Positions 46,996 to 57,115 of a stretch of DNA of 64,000 nt are shown here, in pieces. Below the pieces are notes generated by a model. It was not told the DNA's origin. It did no database searches and saw only the letters and a program-made list of their open reading frames with translations. The stretch's first letter is position 1. Every line of letters starts with the position of its first letter. The DNA is taken from assembly GCA_006503535.1 (NCBI GenBank), contig QYRS01000005.1, positions 310,001 to 374,000 of the forward strand, written 5' to 3'. Both the position numbers and the translations under genes were made by a program. Source of the DNA: Arthrinium phaeospermum (lineage: Eukaryota; Ascomycota; Sordariomycetes; Amphisphaeriales; Apiosporaceae).

Positions 46996-48162
46996 CTAGC
47001 CTCCCCGTACGAATGCCTCCACGTCTTCTATATGGGCGTATTTGATGTTCTGTCGATGGTATGTGAAAGCAACATGCACGCTCCTCCCGGCCGTCTCCTT
47101 TTCGACAAATATGCTGGGATAGCTCAGCTCCCGGTTGGACCGTTCCATGGAGTTGTTGGTCATGCAGAAACCGTCGCCGTCTTCAAGCACCCTGTACTGC
47201 CACGTTTTGCCTTCGTCCTCGGATAGACCGACCGAAAGCGCCTTGCGTGGCGTCCCCCAGATGGCCGTTCTGCCATCGACTTCCGGCTGATTGACCCTGG
47301 TGTCGTCAGCCGGGGTGATATCGTCGTAAAGGCCTTCTCGGCGCTGCATGTCTGCAGAGGCGTTCGAGTCGTTGAAGACGATGACCAGGTTGCCATTGGG
47401 AAGGGCTGCCGCGCAGATGCCCGAGTTGGGATTCGGAAGCGTCGTTTTCGTCGGAGGTGTCCAGTCGAGGCCATCCTTGGATGTCGAACGGTAGATGTGG
47501 TCGGCCCAGCGGCTCCGGAAGAACGCGACATAGGACTGCGGCTTCGGTAGAGCTACAATGTTCATGTGGACGCATCCGGTCGACCCAGGCACGCTCTTCT
47601 CCGACCAGGTCTTGCCGCCGTCCTTGGTATACATGACTGCCGACACGTCGTCGCTGCCGATCCAGCGGAAGCCGGGCGGTACGCGGCAGTAAAAGATGGG
47701 AAGCACCCACGTTCCGTCGGAAAGCACGACAAGGGGCTGGCGGACAAATGCGCCTTTCTTGCCTGGAAAAGGCTCGAATGATTCGGACCATGTCTGCGCT
47801 ACATCTTGCGACGTCCGTGCTAGTATGGCCGCCTCATCTTGGTTGCCTGCGGGCTGTGCAGTGTGGAAGAGCCACAAGGTTCCTGTACTTGGGTCGCGGA
47901 ACAGGATGGGGTTCTGACAGCTTCGGCCTTCATCCGAGGAGATCTTTGTCGGGGGCGCCCAGGAAGGTGAACCGGGTTGCAGGCGAGATTGATAGATTGA
48001 TATGTCGGAGCAGCCTTCTTGAGTCCCTCCAAACCAGACACAAAGCAGTGTCTTGTCTGGCAGTTCGAGCAGGTTGGATGCGTGGCACTGTACCGTCGCC
48101 GGTTCTATGTTGTCTACTCGTCCAATGCCCGGCTTGGATCTGGGCATCAGTGGCGTTGTCAT
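46996..48162 (-). CDS. BNR/Asp-box beta-propeller enzyme (sialidase-like or propeller lyase)
   Basis: Single exon, 388 residues, about the size of one six- or seven-bladed propeller. Asp-box repeats are visible at 118-125 (TSQDVAQTW), 179-186 (TKDGGKTW), 228-234 (SKDGLDW) and 314-321 (SEDEGKTW). The N-terminal CHASNLLELPDKTLLCVWFGGTQEG and C-terminal ELSYPS segments resemble the BNR_2 group often labelled exo-alpha-sialidase. The FRIP-type motif of classical GH33 sialidases is absent and no signal peptide is seen, so the label sialidase is doubtful. Alternatives include other propeller glycosidases and polysaccharide lyases such as the rhamnose-glucuronate lyases (PL27). It shares a divergent promoter with the MFS sugar porter, which suggests intracellular cleavage of an imported saccharide. 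Confidence 0.8.
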   Translation of the reverse strand: MTTPLMPRSKPGIGRVDNIEPATVQCHASNLLELPDKTLLCVWFGGTQEGCSDISIYQSRLQPGSPSWAPPTKISSDEGRSCQNPILFRDPSTGTLWLFHTAQPAGNQDEAAILARTSQDVAQTWSESFEPFPGKKGAFVRQPLVVLSDGTWVLPIFYCRVPPGFRWIGSDDVSAVMYTKDGGKTWSEKSVPGSTGCVHMNIVALPKPQSYVAFFRSRWADHIYRSTSKDGLDWTPPTKTTLPNPNSGICAAALPNGNLVIVFNDSNASADMQRREGLYDDITPADDTRVNQPEVDGRTAIWGTPRKALSVGLSEDEGKTWQYRVLEDGDGFCMTNNSMERSNRELSYPSIFVEKETAGRSVHVAFTYHRQNIKYAHIEDVEAFVRGG

Positions 48163-48384
48163 ATTGGCTCGTGTTCTCCAAATACCGAGAAAGACTTTCG
48201 AGGTTGCAATCCTTGAAGTAACGAAATTTGATTATTTAAAAACACCACAATATTGCCAGCACGATTCGTCTCTTGGGTGGCAAGCAGAGCCAACCAAACG
48301 TCTCTCACTCACGATCAGAGCCAATATAACTAAATGGTATAACCTTGTCATCCTTTAGCCAGCAATGTACAGTAACTGGGGTGT

Positions 48385-48398
48385 CTGCATTCTCTCCG
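48385..48398 (+). promoter_or_regulatory. shared cluster motif, near-copy 3
   Basis: CTGCATTCTCTCCG differs from copy 1 (CGGCATTCTCTCCG) at one base, in the left half-site. Confidence 0.5.
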
Positions 48399-48446
48399 AA
48401 GCCCCCGCACCAACCGCATTATACGAGTCAGCAGTTCCATTATATG

Positions 48447-48458
48447 CGGGGAAGACGG
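48447..48458 (+). promoter_or_regulatory. CGG-N6-CGG direct repeat
   Basis: CGGGGAAGACGG, a direct CGG pair with 6-base spacing, located between the two shared-motif copies. Confidence 0.35.
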
Positions 48459-48482
48459 TGGCTAGCATGATTGTGACGATCT

Positions 48483-48496
48483 CGGTATTCTCTCCG
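48483..48496 (+). promoter_or_regulatory. shared cluster motif, copy 4 (CGG-N8-CCG)
   Basis: CGGTATTCTCTCCG, an exact match to CGGYWTTCTCTCCG in the propeller/porter divergent promoter. Confidence 0.6.
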
Positions 48497-48506
48497 ACGC
48501 AGGCAA

Positions 48507-48518
48507 CGGTTCAGTCGG
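48507..48518 (+). promoter_or_regulatory. CGG-N6-CGG direct repeat
   Basis: CGGTTCAGTCGG, a second direct CGG pair with the same 6-base spacing as the one at 48447. Confidence 0.35.
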
Positions 48519-48906
48519 CCGAAAATGAAGTCCCACAGATTGAAACCCAAGCTTTCCAGCTGTATCCACAACGTACGCCCGCCGGTATTGATCATGGCCA
48601 CAGAATCTGGGGTAGCCCGGGGAAAATATGGGGGAGATTGGCTCGCGCAGTCTCTCTGGGGACAAGACCCCATATCGGACATCTAAGAGGGGGGTGTACC
48701 AAGAGTGTCTAAGCTCGCCAACACTAATCAAGCTCATCCAAGCATGTCGTAACCGGCAGGGCCTGTAGCTCGTATAATACTATACAATACTTTTCGTTCC
48801 TGTGTCTCTGTCCCCGAAACGTCTCAGGGTCTCACTGCTCCTGTTCCTGCCTCAAGAACATCCAGCAGAAGGCTTTTCACCACCAACAACAGTCCAGGCT
48901 CTCAGT

Positions 48907-51359
48907 ATGGGCGGTGGTACTTCGATTTGGGCCAGCCCTGAATGGCGGTCTGACCCCAGGGAGATCTTCAACTGGAAGATCTTCTATCTGACTACGTCCG
49001 TCGCCTTTGCTGGCTGTGCTTACGGTTTCGATCAAGGGAACATCGGAGGAGTCCTGACGCTTAAGAGTAAGTCGCTGTCCAATATACCAGTAGCATTTGC
49101 GGCCCGTCGACAAAACTTCACGCACAAAACCCCGACACGTCGTCACTGCATGCCTCATGGCTCCCCCATACCTAATCGGAGACTGTCTTTCGAGGAGATC
49201 GCTGAACACCAAGGTGCAGGTTTCAGGCATGCATTTGGACTTGATGTCATGAGCAAAGCAGATGCAGACGAGCGAGGTAATAAGCCCTCCAAAACTATCT
49301 GAGATGCATCTTACTGATCTATCCCAAAGCCGGTAACATAGCGGCCATGCGTACGCTGCCTTATCCCGATCCCGAACGAGAACAATCCCCTAACACGATA
49401 GTATAGTGGCTGCAGGAGGCTCTGCTGGAGCACTGTTGGCTGCGCCTTGCGCCGACTTTCTAGGCCGAAAGAAAAGCATGATTCTATATGGTTTACTATT
49501 CCTCATTGGCGCTACCATGCAGGTAAGGAAGTCATTTCAAACATTGTTAATTGCGTTGGATGGGCCACATAACCCTGATCTACCCCCTTTATCGCACGTC
49601 ACTCACATGGCTCCGTCATTCCCCAGGCTAGAGGCCCTGGGTATCGTCTAGTATCATACTGACATGCCAATTCATAGGAAATTGCCCATCTTGGTGTCTT
49701 CTATGCCGGACGTTTGATTGCTGGCTTGGCTATAGGAGCCACCAGTATGTTGGCGCCACAATATCTTGGTGAAAATTCGCCCAAAAGTGTCCGCGGAAGC
49801 TTGACAACATCCTATAACCTCTGTATTGTACTTTCTCTCTGGTAAGTATACCATACTCCCGAAAACTTGCACGTCTCCTAACCTCGTCGTGTAGCCTGGC
49901 CTTCTGGGTCAACTATGGCATTTCACTTTGGCCGTCTTCCAGTAATCTGCAGTGGAAGCTGGCACTTGCCATTCAGATCGTCCCTGGAGGCTGCATGTTC
50001 CTTATGATGTTCTGTGAGTCCTTAAGTCAAGACATGGATGGACGGTGGTACTGACTCCGAATGATGCAGTCGTCATTGACACCCCAAGAGGCTTAATATC
50101 ACGAGGTCAGCGAGAGCTCGGCCTCAAGAATCTGTGCAAGCTGCGAAACCTCCCGGCGGAGCACCCGTATCTTCATCAGGAGTATAGCGAGATCTGCGCA
50201 CAGGTCGACGCAGAACAAGAGCTCACCAAAGGTAAGCAGTCATTCTGGTGCTCCTATACAATGGTGGATGTCTGACCAACGACCCGCTTCCAGGCACGAA
50301 TTACTGGGTTGTCATCAAGGACATCTTCACGGTCCCCTCCAACGCCCGCCGCTTCTTCCTTGCCACCACGCTCTTCGTCTTCCACAAATTCACGGGCACC
50401 GACAGCCTCAACTACTTCGCGCCCGAAATCTTCCAGATGATTGGCGTGAAGGCCGGCTCGCTCTCGCTCCTGACTACCGGCGTCTACGGGCTCGTCAAGT
50501 TTGCCACGACCATCGTGTATGTGACGGTCATTGTCGATCGAGTGGGCCGCAGGAAGCCGCTGCTGGTAAGAGAAACATGGGTGTTATGCCCGTCGCCTTG
50601 AATAATCGCGTGCTTGCTGACGCTCTGTGTGCAGATTGGCGCCGCCCTCCAAGCCACGGCCATGCTATACATCGCGCTCTATGTGAGGTTCGCGAAGCCC
50701 GATTCTACGGGCGGAACCCCTGCTGGCGGTATTGTTGGCATTGTTTGGATCTATATCTATGCGTTTGGTTGGTATGTTCTAACTCTATTTGCGCGCTGTC
50801 CAATGTCATCAGATATGGGGAGAGGCGGCTACTGATACGGAAGTGAACAGGTCATTCGGCCATAGCGTGGCCCCGTATATCACCGCCGCAGAGATCTTCC
50901 CGGCGAGGATCCGATCCTTCTCGATGTCTTGCTGCTTTTTCATTAACTGGATCGTGGACTACGGCATCACCAAGGCCACGCCCATCATGATGACGAAGCT
51001 CGGATGGGGCACATTCCTTTTATATGCCATTCTGACTTACATCGGCTGCGTCTTCATCTTCTTCTGCGTAAGTCGAACTGAACATACCAGGAATCCGAAC
51101 TTGCTGTTGCACCAAGGGCAGAAGTGCTAACTCGAACGGGGTTGCGCAGTTTCCCGAGTTCAAGGGGCGATCCATCGAATCAATGGATGACCTGTTCCAG
51201 AATTCCATCTGGACCATGTGGCGCCACGCCTATCCGACTGAGGAGGACAAGGTCCGGCATGATGTCCACGAACAGGCAGTCCAGATGGACAAGGACGAGG
51301 AGGCCGGGTTTGGTACGAAACAAGACGAGCCGACAGTAGTGCACAGGGAAAGCCAATGA
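48907..51359 (+). CDS. MFS sugar porter
   Basis: Eleven exons: 48907-49066, 49220-49276, 49330-49350, 49407-49522, 49678-49841, 49895-50013, 50070-50231, 50294-50565, 50635-50771, 50851-51067 and 51150-51359. They give 544 residues in an intact frame, including a 21-base micro-exon. Sugar-porter signatures are GCAYGFDQGNIGGVLTL in TM1, AGGSAGALLAAPCADFLGRKKS with the GRKK motif between TM2 and TM3, FYAGRLIAGLAIGA, VDRVGRRKP after TM8, and a late SFGHSVAPYITAAEIFPARIR segment. The usual ESPRWL motif after TM6 is replaced by DTPRGLISRGQ. It should import a mono- or disaccharide or sugar acid across the plasma membrane by proton symport. Its divergence from the propeller enzyme, with shared motifs between them, suggests joint induction by the substrate. 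Confidence 0.92.
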
Positions 51360-51934
51360 GCTGGTGACATTCATGAGAGGTTGCTCGTGTAGGTATTCAA
51401 TTTAGCAGGATTCAAACCCGCCTTTTTAAAGCTGGTTGCATCAGATTCGAAAGAACAGCGTAGGGGTGCAATAGTCAAGATACCTAAACAGCCACATGAT
51501 ACCTGTTTTACATATGCCAGAGTCTATAAACAAATCATTTTGTACGTCCATTGCAGCTCATCTGTAGTTGCTGAGGCACCGAGCTGGTGGTGAATCCAGT
51601 AAAAGATAGGTATGTCCTGAAGCAGGTCCCGCTTTTCCCCAAATCTGCCCTGCATCCCCCCAAATCAGCATCCACCTAGGTTCAATGTTTGAATGATTGA
51701 ATACCTCTTCGAGTAGGTAGGTTTTGCTTCACTTCACACAAAACAACAGGTCACCACCTCCAATTCTTGCTCCAGAGGCGTGTTACCCCCACATGAGAGC
51801 CCAATAGCATGAGGACTGCAGGGGCGTAACGCCACCTTATTCTGGAAGTGAACCCTCGCAGTCGCGCTCGTTACTCGCAAATTCAGTATTCACCATCCAT
51901 TCCCTTGGGGAATGGACCAAACTAGTAGTCCAAT
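51360..51934. other. intergenic, promoter of TFC6-like gene
   Basis: 575 bases. A tRNA-like B-box on the minus strand near 51409-51420 was considered and rejected. No other feature seen. Confidence 0.5.
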
Positions 51935-54471
51935 ATGAGACTCCGCGCATCCAACAAACAGAAACGCTTCCGAACCTCGGATTACATTCCTACTCTGGGT
52001 TCCTCGGATGATGAAGCTGATGGTGCAGCCAAAGCGGCCGACGAAGATACTAACGATGCCTTCGTCAACCCACCTGGCGCTGAGGATGATGACGATGACG
52101 ATGTTGTAGAACCAGATCTAACATCTGACTCTGACAACCCGCCGTCAAATGGCCCCAAGGACGTGAGAATCAGGCCCCGCAGATCTGTGGTTAAGAGCAA
52201 GCTGCACGAACCTGAAACAGAGAGGCCACCGGGAGAAGTCCAGCCCTATCCTTCGGACCCTGCCTCCAGGTGGACACGAGCCTACGTAGGACCGGTAACT
52301 CGATGGTCTCGCTTTCCCGAGCTATGCCAATACTGGTTTGATGATAGAACCGAATATCAGGAAGTGATCGATGTTTACTTGTCCATGTGGGCCAAACACG
52401 AGCTCCTGCCACCCAGACTTCTATCATCCGCGCAGCTGAACACTGCCCGAAGCCCCTGGATGCCCACCCAATTCCCCGAGGACCAAGAAAACAGTTTCCT
52501 CCAGTGGTACATTCGCCACCTTTCTAGTCGCGCTGGTGGCCAAAAGTCTACCCTCATACCTCACAGCACAGCCTTGAGCTGGTACCTGCCGCAGACCGAT
52601 GCGGCCCTAGTTTCCCTACTTGGTCCTTTTGATGATCTCAAGGAATACACGACCCAACAAGGACAATCCATCACGCTCGCGACGAACTCACTACCTGTTG
52701 AAGATGAGTCACCTGACGACGGCATTGAGCAAGGAGGTTTCCTATTGGATGTGGGGGGCATTGTCATGTCGATGGGATGGGCACCTCTGAAGGGACATGG
52801 CGACCAACTCCTGGCTATGTCAGTCATACCATTTGCCGACCAAGCTACTATAGCACGCCGGAAGAGGCCCCCAAACAGTCAAGTCTGGAGCACGGCAGTA
52901 TCCAGATATGGCATATCCAAATCGAGAAAACCGAAAGGGGCACGACGCGCCCGTCCAGAACCAACCCCAGACTCGCAGCAGCGCTCTGCTTTGACTGGGG
53001 CCGTGTCGTGCGTATGCAATGGTGTCCAGTTCCTCTCCCTGTCGATGACCACATTAGCCTGCTCGCGGTTCTCTGCAGTGACGGCAAACTAAGGGTGATT
53101 GAAGTACGGAAACCTCAGCTGCAAGGTAGCAACGCAACTTACGGTAAGTGGCCTCGCTATACTTGCTAGCTGATCATCACTGACTTTTTTTTTTTTTTTT
53201 CTTCTCCAGAGGAGATCCAAGAACCGCTTGCTCTCATGGAGGTAAGGAACGAGCAAGGTGTAGAAATATCCTGCTTCACATGGATCAACACAAACCGCAT
53301 TGCAACCGGCCTTACGGATGGCTCCGTGGTAGTGTGGTCTATATTCCCTTGCCGAGTTCTTCAACGGCATCCCATTCATTCAAGTCCAGTGATGGATATC
53401 AGTTCCAGTTATCCTTCTCACCCGTTTGTCATCGCGACATTGCCAGTAGGCGGCGTTGCCACCATCACGGACTTGAGTAAGCCCAACGGAGAAATGGTCT
53501 ACAACCCAAATCTCATCATCGACTTTCAACCGAACCTGCTTGCCTGGAGTGAGCACATGCGAGGTTTTATCGGCGTGTGGCCCTCTGCCTTTCCTGCCAG
53601 CGGCTGCATCTCATTCATGTCAGGTCGTATTTCCACAAGCGCGACTGGTACTCTCCCTCGATGGCCAACCCACCTGTCTTGCTGTGGGATCTTGTCACCC
53701 ATACGTTCTTGTCGGCTCTTCGGACGGCTCCCTATGGATTGTCAACGTTTTTCGCAAAGTCACATTCTACCGCAAAGCCTCCCACAAGCTGAAGCTCTTC
53801 CAACATGAGTACCAGGAAGTATCCTCGACATCGAAAGCCAGCGACGGCGAAGATGCTGAAACAGCCCCACGAGGTGTTTGTCGCATTCTGCACGGGTTCC
53901 GACCTTTGCATAACGGTCACCCGAAAGCCAGCAGGGGATTGAAGATGAGGCAAACGCAGATAGAGCAAACGAAGAACCGAAAGAAGGCCAAAGCTGCGTC
54001 CGCGAAGAAGAAAGGTCGAGGTAAGGATAAGAACAACACGACCCAGGAGAACGATGCTCCAGAGGAAGAAGACGCCAGCCGGGCCGAGGATCAGGCGGAC
54101 GGGCAATGCCTTCGGCGCGAGATCTGCTCCCCTGAGTCGAATCACTTCCGCATGCTGGAATCCGAACGTTGACTTCAGCTGGTGGGCCGCTGCGGCGATG
54201 GGCTCAGGGTTGGTCAGGATCATGGATCTGGGGGTCGATATGAAATCGGGCCATCGTCCAGCTGCGGGAGGAGATCCTGAGGTGGACCCGGGCCTGGACA
54301 TTGGGCAAGACTTCCAGGCAGATGAGGATGGAGGATGCAGAAGACGACTTTGGTGAAGGTGAAATCCTAGGCGACGAAGGACCTGACGACACTGACATGA
54401 TAGGTGGGTGGATGGACAGCGGTCAACAGCAGATAAAGCTGTACACAGCCAGCTGGACGGTATGGATGTGA
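51935..54471 (+). CDS. TFC6: TFIIIC subunit Tfc6-like WD-repeat protein, frameshifted
   Basis: TFIIIC binds the B box of tRNA genes and recruits Pol III factors; the Tfc6 (tau91/Sfc6) subunit is a WD-repeat protein. The acidic N-terminus (DDDDDDVVEPD) and basic RIRPRRS are followed by a conserved SRWTRAYVGPVTRWSRFPEL segment, GFLLDVGGIVMSMGWAP and LLAMSVIPFADQ. After a shift at about 52848 (one C short in GCCTAC) come YYSTPEEAPKQSS, IQIWHIQ and LCFDWGRVVRMQWCP. A 66-bp intron (53144-53209) with a T16 run precedes EVRNEQGVEISCFTWI. Two or more shifts near 53610-53660 are needed to join YFHKRDW to LDGQPTCLAVGSCHPYVLVG. The C-terminus has a Lys-rich tract and an acidic tail; the end at 54471 is approximate. 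Pol III function is essential, so read errors are likelier than decay. Confidence 0.75.
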
Positions 54472-54574
54472 TAAACAAGCTGATTCGATTCATGATCCTG
54501 TCTCTGGTTCTGTCTGTCTATCTCTAAGTCTATTACTTTTATAAATCTAAATCGGAGACAGCGCTGAGTGCTGG

Positions 54575-55755
54575 CTAGCACTGAGCGCCCATGATTGTGT
54601 GGTGGTAATCGAATGCTTTCGCCATGCCAATAAAATGCGACAACGCAGCAAACAGAATGAGGATATGGAACAATTGGTGTGAACTGCCCCAGATATCAAA
54701 GGTTTCGGGAAAGCTTCTCTCTGGCCATCGTACCTACATACTCGTGTTAGCCATGCAACTCACATGGGGGTTCTGAAGAAGAACAACAAGATGATGACGT
54801 CGGAAGTGCAGCACTTACAGCGTAGAGGAATGCGCCAAAGATGTACAGGAAACCCTCAAGCAAAACCCAACTCAGACCCATTCGCTGGTCAAGACCATCG
54901 TAGCCGTACGTCGTCAGAGCGTGGCATGGGAAGCACGCCGATACCCCAAGTCCCACGAACATCATGGTTCGATAAGGCCTCCAATTCGGCGTCCTGAAGA
55001 ATTCCACCCAGCTGACTATACCACAGCCTGCGCCAAGCACAAAGATCTTTCCAAACGTAGATCAGCAAGGGTCACACCAAAACAGAAAGGCTGGGGGGAC
55101 ATCAGAATACGTACACCATACATGTAGACCGTCATGAGCTCCGGCAGGCAGAACAGCCCGTAGTAGAGCGCGGGGACGTAGCTTCCGACGATGAGGCAGA
55201 CAATGCCGGAATAGTCGAGCTTGTTGCCCCACTTGGCGACGTCCGGGCTGTGGTTCATGAGGGTGTGGAAGGTGGCGCTCATGCCGAGGCAGGCGACGGC
55301 GCCGGCGAAGAAGCAGCCGAAGACGAGCAGGTCGCGGGGGCTCGCCGAGGCGTAGCGGGGCGCCACGAACTCGAAGCCGCGGTGGAGGGCCAGGCCGACG
55401 ACGGCGAAGGCGCCGCAGCCCAGCAGGTGCGTCCAGATGTTGACGCTCTCGTTGTGCACGTAGAAGAGGGACTGCAGCGAGGCCCCGTAGCTGCCGCTGT
55501 CGGCCCGGTACCCGCGCAGCAGGAACTGGTTGTCGCGCCACGCCGGCAGGTCGTCCCAGTGCAGCAGCCGGCGCAGCGCCTGCCCGACCTGGACCTCGGC
55601 GTTCTTAGCCGACGAGGCCAACGACACCGAGGCGGCGCGGCCGCGCTGGCGGAGCGTTCCGCCTCCGCCGCCTCCTCCCCAGTGGTTGCGCTGTGGTGGT
55701 TCTGGGGCGAAGCTGGCTGCGGCTGTTGCCGGCCGGTTGCTTTAGCGTCGACCAT
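54575..55755 (-). CDS. AdipoR/haemolysin-III (IZH) seven-TM protein, one frameshift
   Basis: Three exons on the minus strand: 55755-55115, 55046-54819 and 54733-54575, about 342 residues if one base is added near 55630. The N-terminus is low-complexity (Gln/Pro/Ala). The core begins LLHWDDLPAWRDNQFLLRGYR, then NIWTHLLG in TM1, GMSATFHTLMNHSP with the first zinc-ligand His, KLDYSGIVCLIVGSYVPALYY, and a C-terminal SSHQLFHILI providing the paired His. These match the PAQR family (yeast IZH1-4), predicted membrane hydrolase/receptor-like proteins linked to zinc and lipid homeostasis. The introns are GTACGT...AAAG and GTAAGT...GTAG. It converges with the TFC6-like gene. Confidence 0.88.
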
Positions 55756-55825
55756 GGTATGATGCTTTGCGACAAGAGTAACTTTAATACGCCGGTGGTA
55801 TTCAGTAGGTATTTTGAGACGATTG

Positions 55826-56217
55826 TCGCTTTGTGTACTTAGTGGCTCCTCGAGAGACTGGCTCAATTCCACATGTGGAACGACACACCTGCACAGTATT
55901 ATACAAGTTGCTTCTTTGCTTGGGACTTGTTCTTGTCGTCGAAACAGCCCACTATTACGTGTCGGCCTAGGTAGCCGGCGGGATTTACTGTGGTCCCTTT
56001 TGTTGGGAAAACGCCTGGATCGCTTTGTGTATACTTAGTGGCTCCTCGAGAGACTGGCTCAATTCCACATGTGGAACGACACACCTGCACAGTATTATAC
56101 AAGTTGCTTCTTTGCTTGGGACTTGTTCTTGTCGTCGAAACAGCCCACTATTACTGTCGGCCTAGGTAGCCGGCGCGGGATTTACTGTGGTCCCTTTTTG
56201 TTGGGAAAACGCCTGGA
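55826..56217 (+). repeat. tandem duplication, 194 bp + ~198 bp
   Basis: Copy 1 is 55826-56019 and copy 2 is 56020-56217. By eye they differ only by small indels (GTACTT/GTATACTT, TACGTGTC/TACTGTC, GGCGGG/GGCGCGGG, CCCTTTTG/CCCTTTTTG) and show no substitutions. This is the same signature as the duplication inside SSK2. Confidence 0.92.
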
Positions 56218-56446
56218 ATTTTTGTTGTTGGAAGCACATGTAAAAGTAACCATTCCCATGGAGTCATGCGCCGAGGCCGAAACTGTTTGCTCAACTGCTA
56301 GCAGCTGACTACCTATCGGAAGAAGATTTCGAATATAGCATATCCACTTCCAGCATTCGCAGAAAATATCAATACTGTTATTGCGCTGGTGCGCTGGGGA
56401 TGATGTTCTATATTTTGGGTACTCAAATCACGTACGACAGGAAAGG

Positions 56447-56449
<3 letters not shown>

Positions 56450-56477
<28 letters not shown>
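56450..56477 (+). repeat. A28 homopolymer
   Basis: Twenty-eight A residues. It could be a relic of an inserted polyadenylated sequence, but no target-site duplication is evident. Confidence 0.85.
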
Positions 56478-56482
<5 letters not shown>

Positions 56483-56767
56483 ACGTCCAGTGGCCCTGAT
56501 TCGAGCAGGTAGTCGGTTTATGGTAGAGACAAATGGTACGAGGCACAGGTCGGCACAAATTTGTGAGGGTATAATGTATTCAGCAAGGGGGCGTTTGTAT
56601 TAACGCCCCGGAATATGTGATCGTGTATAGATGGAATTCAGTCGTGTCGCGTGAGGTATCTAGCATACTCAGAGCAGAGCAGACCGGACCTGATTTCTCG
56701 TCACCCATGCATTGTTCGGGAGACGCGAAACCGGTCGCGGCCCGCCGCGTCGCATGTAGCTCGTCAT

Positions 56768-57115
56768 CTATTTCTTGCCGCTCTTCTTGATGCCCTGGGT
56801 GCCGGCGTTCAAAGGGCCCTTTCCCTTGGCCAAAGCGGCCATCTCGGCGCGTGCCTTGGCATCTGCAGCGCTCCTGTCAGAACTTGCGATGCGAGAACAG
56901 AAAATAAGGAAAGGATAAATACGGACCAGCTCTCTGCTTCTCCTGGTAAGCCTTGTCTTCGTCGTCGAGTTCGGCCTTCGGGCCCTTCTTGGGAGCCTTC
57001 AAGGGCTTGGCCTTGCCGCCTGAAATCAGACCATGTCAGCGAACGTGTGTTTTGCCGGATGGTTCATGGAGGGTATTCGGATCCCAAACGTACCATCTCT
57101 GTTTACGCCACCCAT
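56768..57115 (-). CDS. TMA7: Tma7, translation machinery-associated protein 7
   Basis: A 69-residue basic protein encoded by three small exons on the minus strand: 57115-57094, 57019-56927 and 56862-56768 (22, 93 and 95 bases). The product opens MGGVNRDGGKAKPLKAPKKG, continues ELDDEDKAYQEKQRADAKAR and ends GTQGIKKSGKK. This closely parallels yeast Tma7 (64 residues, same GGK start, DEDxAxxEKQ centre and GIKKSGKK end), a ribosome-associated protein. The second intron (56863-56926) uses an unusual GTCCGT donor; splicing there is required to join QRA to DAK. The small exons make it easy to miss. Confidence 0.9.

Larger units (their letters stand above)
48163..48906. promoter_or_regulatory. divergent promoter, propeller enzyme / sugar porter
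   Basis: 744 bases between divergent start codons. It holds one exact shared motif (48483-48496), one 13/14 match (48385-48398) and two CGG-N6-CGG direct repeats (48447-48458, 48507-48518), all within 134 bases. Confidence 0.65.
55756..56767. other. intergenic, upstream of AdipoR-like gene
   Basis: Contains a 194-bp tandem duplication (separate entry) and an A28 run. It ends at the 3' end of TMA7. No coding sequence is supported. Confidence 0.55.

Noticed and set aside
51400..51480. Possible minus-strand tRNA with a GGTTTGAATCC B-box
   Set aside because: The T arm pairs, but no acceptor partner or A-box could be found at the right distance.
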